A stretch of DNA of 64,000 bases from Phalacrocorax aristotelis (lineage: Eukaryota; Chordata; Aves; Suliformes; Phalacrocoracidae). Each line of letters begins with the position of its first letter. Positions within the stretch are counted from its first letter, which is position 1. The stretch spans positions 82,081,330 through 82,145,329 of the forward strand of contig NC_134279.1 in NCBI RefSeq assembly GCF_949628215.1, written 5' to 3'. A program made the position numbers and the translations under genes. The notes beneath the pieces were generated by a model. It made no database searches and had not been told where the DNA came from. It was given only the letters and a program-made list of their open reading frames with translations. This document shows positions 60,501 to 64,000 of this stretch, piece by piece.

Positions 60501-62095
60501 ATCTGCATTGCAAATGAACTTGGTGCTGGAAAAAATGCAGGGCTTGGGACATGACAGCAGAGGAGAAGTAGGGCAGAGTCTTGACAGTCTCCAATAACAG
60601 CCCCCTCAGAGTCATCCCTGAGACAGAGGTCCCAAGCCCTGGGCAGGAAGCCCATCCAGCAGCCATCTCCTACTCTGCATCTGGAGACCCATGCCTGCTC
60701 CCAGCCATCCTCTCCCTGCTCTTCCAGCAGTGCTCCCAGAGCTGGAAGTCCTCTTGGCTCCACTGTCCTACACAGCCACGCCACAGATGAACTGTGTCCA
60801 CAGCTTCAGGCCACAAAGGTCAGCAGAGAAGGGTTTGCGATGTAGCCTAAGATGAATGGAGAGGCTGAATTGCCACCTCTTCCCTAGGCTTCATTTCAAT
60901 GCAAACAAGTTCACCTGGCAAGTAATTATGGGAAAGATTGGATCCCGGAGGGTGCTGATCTTATTTCCCCAAGCAGTTCCTATCACCATGCTCTGCACCC
61001 TCCAAGCTGTGGCATCTGCAAGCTTTCCAGGATCAAGCAGTTCCTTTTCTGGCAAGCCTGTGCATTATAATCTCTATCCTCTTGGTCTTGCTTGGCCTTT
61101 TGGCCTGTGTTATCACCCCTGCGCCTTTCCTTTCAGTCTTCAGCCACTAGTGTTTTATTAATCTATTTTGCAGCCCATGGCTGGAAGGTTCTATTTTATT
61201 CCCCATTTTAATTTTCATGGTGCATAAAATACTCACCAGCCTGACAAGGAAGAGTTATGGCAGATAAGGTGCACTTTTATGATGACTCTTAAAAAAGTCA
61301 AAATCCAAACTTACTAAATACCAGCTCTGAGAACACTTTAAATTCCAACTTGATGTCACCAGCCCCAAATCTTCACTAACCCAAAGACACTGGTGCATCT
61401 GAGAGCCTCCAAGAGAATGAATCTTTTTTTTTTTTTTAAGTTCATACTGTTTTTTCCTCAATGCCCATGCTTTGTGTAATGTTTCTGTAAAATCCAAAGC
61501 TTTCATGGTCTTGGTTAGCATACTTAGATGCCAAACATACCATGCAATTTCCCCAGCAAAAGTTCTCAAGGTATACTGGAAACATCATAAAAAAGAGGCC
61601 AGGTGGAAAAAAAAGGAAGGAGGTGTCTCAGGTGTTCAGGATTGCTTTCCCCAAAATGTCATTACCATGGGGGGTCAGTAGGTCTTGAGAGGGAATGGAA
61701 TATTACCAGGGTGACCTTTTTTGCAGCCAGTTTGGTTCTCAGGAGCTCTGTAGAAAGCCCCAGCAGTAATTTCTTTTTAGGTAGCCCATCAGAAATGAGT
61801 GCCCTGCTCGACTGACCTTCCATCAATGTGTGGTGGATGCTCCAGTAGACACTCAGGCAGTGCTTCTCCTTTTTCATGCCTCGCTTGCACTTGCAGCCGT
61901 ACAACTGGCTGGAAAGCAGGGCCGTCACGGTGCTCCGGCACTGGCTCTTGGCGTCGGGGCCCAGCTTGTTGGCTCCATTGCCTGCGATGCATTGCCGGAG
62001 GGTTCTGAATTTGGCACTGCAGATGGGGTCGTTGGTGCAGGACTCGCCTGCCTGAAGGCAGTCCCTGCTCGAGCTGACAGCTTCCGCCATACCTT
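48379..62095 (-). CDS. GFRA4: GFRA4 (GDNF family receptor alpha-4), seven coding exons joined, 5' incomplete
   Basis: GPI-anchored co-receptor of the GDNF family that presents ligand to the RET tyrosine kinase; avian GFRA4 is the known persephin receptor. Exons in coding order on the minus strand are 62095-61817, 59145-59065, 55606-55261, 52180-52071, 51136-51002, 50770-50613 and 48525-48379. They encode about 417 residues and all phases match. Cysteine-rich D1 spans roughly residues 12-90, D2 130-235 and D3 236-330, followed by a linker and a C-terminal hydrophobic GPI signal (403-417). D2 carries RRRQT (202-206). Possible N-glycosylation sites are N166, N282, N294 and N325. The D2 stretches CQRLRTEYV and THELLFCPC resemble GFRA4 more than GFRA1-3 as I recall them, and the ATRN neighbour agrees. 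The signal-peptide exon is not found in the window. Confidence 0.93.
48526..50612 (-). other. GFRA4: GFRA4 intron before the last coding exon
   Basis: It runs from gtagga to ctctcgcag on the minus strand. An A-rich and AT-rich patch lies at 49990-50100. I see no repeat family or extra exon. Confidence 0.8.
50613..50770 (-). CDS. GFRA4: GFRA4 exon: end of D3 and juxtamembrane linker
   Basis: This 158-nt exon runs from a pyrimidine-rich acceptor (ctctttcccacacaaag) to donor ACCAAG|gtagga. It completes a glutamine codon and encodes [12 protein letters not shown] and a linker with [13 protein letters not shown], ending at TK in phase 0. AIxAFGNG is invariant in GFRA1 and GFRA2. The GNGT site is a possible N-glycosylation site. 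The linker is variable in the family and I recognise no further motif. Confidence 0.92.
50771..52070 (-). other. GFRA4: GFRA4 introns around the middle D3 exon
   Basis: The introns are 50771-51001 and 51137-52070, flanking the exon 51002-51136. Both have GT/AG ends on the minus strand. No repeat was recognised. Confidence 0.85.
51002..51136 (-). CDS. GFRA4: GFRA4 exon: cysteine-rich domain 3, middle
   Basis: This 135-nt exon runs from acceptor ctgcccggcag to donor CTCC|gtaagt. It encodes 44 full residues. [22 protein letters not shown] and [10 protein letters not shown] match the TPNYxD...WCxCxxSGN...EEC pattern of family D3. Two possible N-glycosylation sites (NST, NAS) are present. It is only 231 bases from the next exon. 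Confidence 0.93.
52071..52180 (-). CDS. GFRA4: GFRA4 exon: start of cysteine-rich domain 3
   Basis: This 110-nt exon runs from acceptor gctccatcag to donor ATAG|gtaaga. It completes an arginine codon and encodes [13 protein letters not shown], then SGC and [11 protein letters not shown]. It matches the CRSRLADF...C...AYxGxIG pattern at the start of D3 in other GFR-alpha proteins. Phase is 2 at its start and 1 at its end, in agreement with both neighbours. Confidence 0.93.
52181..55260 (-). other. GFRA4: GFRA4 intron between the D2 and D3 exons
   Basis: A 3.1-kb intron from gtaacg to ccatcag on the minus strand. I see no repeat or gene in it. Confidence 0.85.
55261..55606 (-). CDS. GFRA4: GFRA4 exon: cysteine-rich domain 2
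   Basis: This 346-nt exon runs from acceptor ctaccccacag to donor TGCAG|gtaacg. It encodes 114 residues with the D2 pattern [52 protein letters not shown] and [12 protein letters not shown]2 is the main ligand-binding domain of the family, and the RRRQT segment lies in it. The exon is GC-rich at third positions. It holds one possible N-glycosylation site (NRS). D2 is the domain where similarity to mammalian GFRA4 is clearest to me (CQRLR-EYV, THxLLFCPC). Confidence 0.95.
55607..59064 (-). other. GFRA4: GFRA4 intron between the linker and D2 exons
   Basis: A 3.5-kb intron from gtaggt to ccccacag on the minus strand. It contains the nested perfect inverted repeat at 58443-58494. Nothing else was recognised. 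Confidence 0.85.
58443..58494. repeat. nested perfect inverted repeat (hairpin)
   Basis: The outer arms are 58443-58452 (ACCTTTTAAC) and 58485-58494 (GTTAAAAGGT), 10 bp without mismatch. Between them lies a second perfect 6-bp stem, CGAGGG/CCCTCG (58461-58466 with 58474-58479), with loop GTTCATG. The inner part resembles a tRNA T-arm and the preceding sequence resembles a tRNA D-arm and anticodon arm. Confidence 0.8.
59065..59145 (-). CDS. GFRA4: GFRA4 exon: D1-D2 linker
   Basis: This small 81-nt exon runs from acceptor tttcaatctag to donor GGCAG|gtaggt. It completes a glycine codon and encodes 26 residues, including SSPYEPF and [13 protein letters not shown] is conserved in the linker between the first two cysteine-rich domains of GFRA1 and GFRA2. 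The exon would be missed by ORF length alone; the 1/2 phase at each end and the family motif support it. Confidence 0.9.
59146..61816 (-). other. GFRA4: GFRA4 intron between the D1 and linker exons
   Basis: A 2.7-kb intron from gtcagt to caatctag on the minus strand. It holds T-runs at about 59880 and 61424 and nothing else that I recognise. Confidence 0.85.
61424..61437. repeat. T14 homopolymer
   Basis: A T run in the GFRA4 intron between the D1 and linker exons. Simple repeat only. Confidence 0.85.
61817..62095 (-). CDS. GFRA4: GFRA4 exon: mature N terminus and cysteine-rich domain 1
   Basis: This 279-nt exon lies between the acceptor ctcattctcttgcag and the donor GAAG|gtcagt (minus strand). 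It encodes 92 full residues. The D1 pattern is DCLQAGESC, then KFRTLRQC, then [12 protein letters not shown] and SVYWSIHH. The segments LRQC and CKRGMKKE are hallmarks of the GFR-alpha family. The first residues, GMAEAVSSS, would lie just after the signal peptide. Mammalian GFRA4 is known to lack D1, so its presence here is the ancestral state kept in birds. The ATG inside this exon is not the likely start, because a signal peptide must come from an upstream exon. Confidence 0.93.
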
Positions 62096-64000
62096 CTGCA
62101 AGAGAATGAGAGGAGTGTGAGGGTGATGGAGCAACCCCTGGTGGGATGCGAATTGTACCTCCCATGAGCTGGACCAGACTGGGAGATCCATCTTCACAGG
62201 CAGAGGTGGAAATCCCTCTCGTTACCATCCACTCTACAAGCAATGACCCTGCTTCTGAAGTCTTTAAGTGGGGTAGATCCCTCTCCAACAGGACAGCTGG
62301 AGGGTTTAAATGCCTGGGCTTGCCACTCCTGCTCATGGATTGCCCTCGTGATGGGGCTGAAGCACACCATCTCTCGAGTGTGCTGCAGCACTGCTCAGCA
62401 GTGTCACAGAGGACAGGAGTGGGTGAAAGGAAGTTGGAGGGTTGTTAAGGAGACCAGACACAACCTGAGATCCAACACCCCAACCCAACACTCTCTCCCA
62501 CATATTGATGAGCTACCAGCAGCAGACACATGCATGTGGCATCCAGCTGAGGAGCCAGAAGGACAGGTCACCTTTCTCCTGGAGACCAGGTTCTTCCTGA
62601 TTTCAGAGAGTGACCCTGGATGGGGTCAGCCTGGAAGCAGGATTATACGTGGCAGAGACTTGACCAGTTCCTGGTGTTTGCTCTTTCCTGTTTGGAGCTC
62701 AAAAAGCCCTCCAAGCCCTTTGCTCCCCCAGCTCTTTATGTCATTTTTCCCATCTGATGTCAACAGCAGACCAATGCTATGGAGACCCCAGCCTCTCCTC
62801 CTTGCACATGATTAAACCCTGCCTACACCTCCCTGAAGCTATGAATGGGTCTGTGTGGGGTGTTCTGAGATGGAGTCAGCCCACATGCGTCCCAGGAGGT
62901 GGCCCTTGTTCACTGTCACCACCTCCCCAGGACTCCCATTGGTTTGTCTTGGCCTTTTCCAAGCTTCTGTAAATTCTCCTCAGGTACTTGTAAAAACACC
63001 AGAAGTGCTCTGTTCCCCCATGCTGGAAGGACAGAGGAAAGCATTATTGCTATGTATACGCCAATAACTTAAACACGATCAGCAGGGCTCAGTGGTGCTG
63101 TGCCTCCACGGCCTGGAGCAGACCATTTCCATGCTATTAAATGCTCTTCCTTTCTGAAACAGGCTGGCCACATGCAGACTGACTCCTGGGGATGGGTCCT
63201 GGCCTGTGCTTGCTCGAGGGCTCACGGCTGCATGGCTGCACCTCGGCAATGGCAGGGCCAGAGGCTCAGCCGTGCTCAGCAGGGCATGGTGGCATCCAGG
63301 TGGAGGTGACGAGGCAGAAGTCGAGGATAAGGCAAATGGCACGCTTTCCAGTTGGTGTGATGCTCTGGAGCATGTTGACATAGGTCAGGCAGAACTGCAC
63401 CATGGCTTGGGGCAGTGATGAAGAGGGAAACCTGGTTTATGGAAGGGGAGAATCAGTCCCCGTGTCTGTAACATAATTTCAGATCCTGCTGTACTATAAA
63501 ACCAGAAACTGCTGTCATGACCTTGAAGGAGGACTTCTCAAATGCTTCCCAAAAGGATATCTTGTCCCTAACAGAACTTGTCTTCCCTTTGGATAGGAAC
63601 CAGAAGGGTATGAGAAATTGGCCCCTCACGGGGTAGATAAGGCTGGTCACCTTCTGGTTTTTGAGAACCTCCAGGGTCTGCTCCTCGTGAGACCCAGCTG
63701 AGACAACATTAGAAAGTCCTCTCTCCTGGGATAAATGTGGGGCCCTGATTTTCATCTCTGAGGGCTTCATGAGATCTCCCCTCTCTCCAAGAGCCTACTG
63801 ATCTCTCCACAAAGTCCCTTTTTCCTCCTCCCACCTGCTACGTCTCCTGCCATGAATTTCTGCATCTGCCCTCCCAGCTCACTGCTTGAGCCCAGTATAT
63901 CCATTTCTCTTCCCTCAGCAGTCACAGGGTGTTTGCTACAGAGGAGGTGCTTCTGTTGCTCTTGATTAGAGTAGAAAGTAGCAGCTGGAGTTCAGATATT
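62096..64000 (-). other. GFRA4: GFRA4 first intron (part)
   Basis: Upstream of the D1 exon I find no ATG exon with a signal peptide ending in the needed phase. The signal exon and promoter are therefore probably outside the window. No repeat was recognised. Confidence 0.65.

Noticed and set aside
62030..62090. ATG in the GFRA4 D1 exon as translation start
   Set aside because: A start there would leave the receptor without a signal peptide. The phase-split first codon and good acceptor show that coding sequence comes from an upstream exon.
1..64000. CRISPR arrays, operons, prophage or insertion sequences
   Set aside because: The window is vertebrate nuclear DNA with spliced genes and CR1 LINEs. 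No regularly spaced repeats or bacterial coding pattern is present.

Overview
The window is vertebrate nuclear DNA, almost certainly from a bird. The interspersed repeats I can recognise are nearly all CR1 LINEs, several with the typical 3' tails built on ATTCTATGATTCTGTG. No mammalian Alu or L1 sequence is evident. The coding content is two split genes with short exons, canonical GT/AG introns and vertebrate protein families. Nothing bacterial, phage, CRISPR or operon-like is present.

Layout. (1) Positions 1-33813, + strand: the last four coding exons of ATRN (attractin). They lie at 1429-1507 (transmembrane segment), 16969-17076 (MASRPFA motif), 32528-32642, and 33689-33813 with the stop. 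Two introns of about 15.5 kb carry many CR1 copies in both orientations. (2) 33814 to about 39180: the probable long 3'UTR of ATRN, with a cluster of Pumilio-type motifs, two CpG-rich patches and several AATAAA signals. (3) About 39180-48378: gene-poor sequence between the two genes, with one CR1 end, one weak exon-like segment and a possible minus-strand 3' end near 44150. (4) 48379-62095, minus strand: seven coding exons of GFRA4, a GPI-anchored GDNF-family receptor alpha, from the first cysteine-rich domain to the GPI signal. The signal-peptide exon is not seen and probably lies beyond 64000.

The two genes are tail to tail, as I recall for human 20p13. Their products act in different pathways. 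Attractin is a single-pass type I membrane protein whose cytoplasmic MASRPFA motif is linked to MGRN1-dependent ubiquitination and melanocortin-receptor control. GFRA4 is a ligand-binding co-receptor (persephin in birds) that signals through RET. The exon structure of both is coherent: codon phases match at every internal junction I checked.

I found no undescribed biological system. The most useful leads are a very weak splice donor after the attractin transmembrane exon, near-identical inverted CR1 copies around the MASRPFA exon, a cluster of PUF motifs in the ATRN 3'UTR, a nested perfect hairpin in a GFRA4 intron, and a CpG-rich patch near the ATRN 3' end. Percent identities and counts given here were made by eye, without alignment software.
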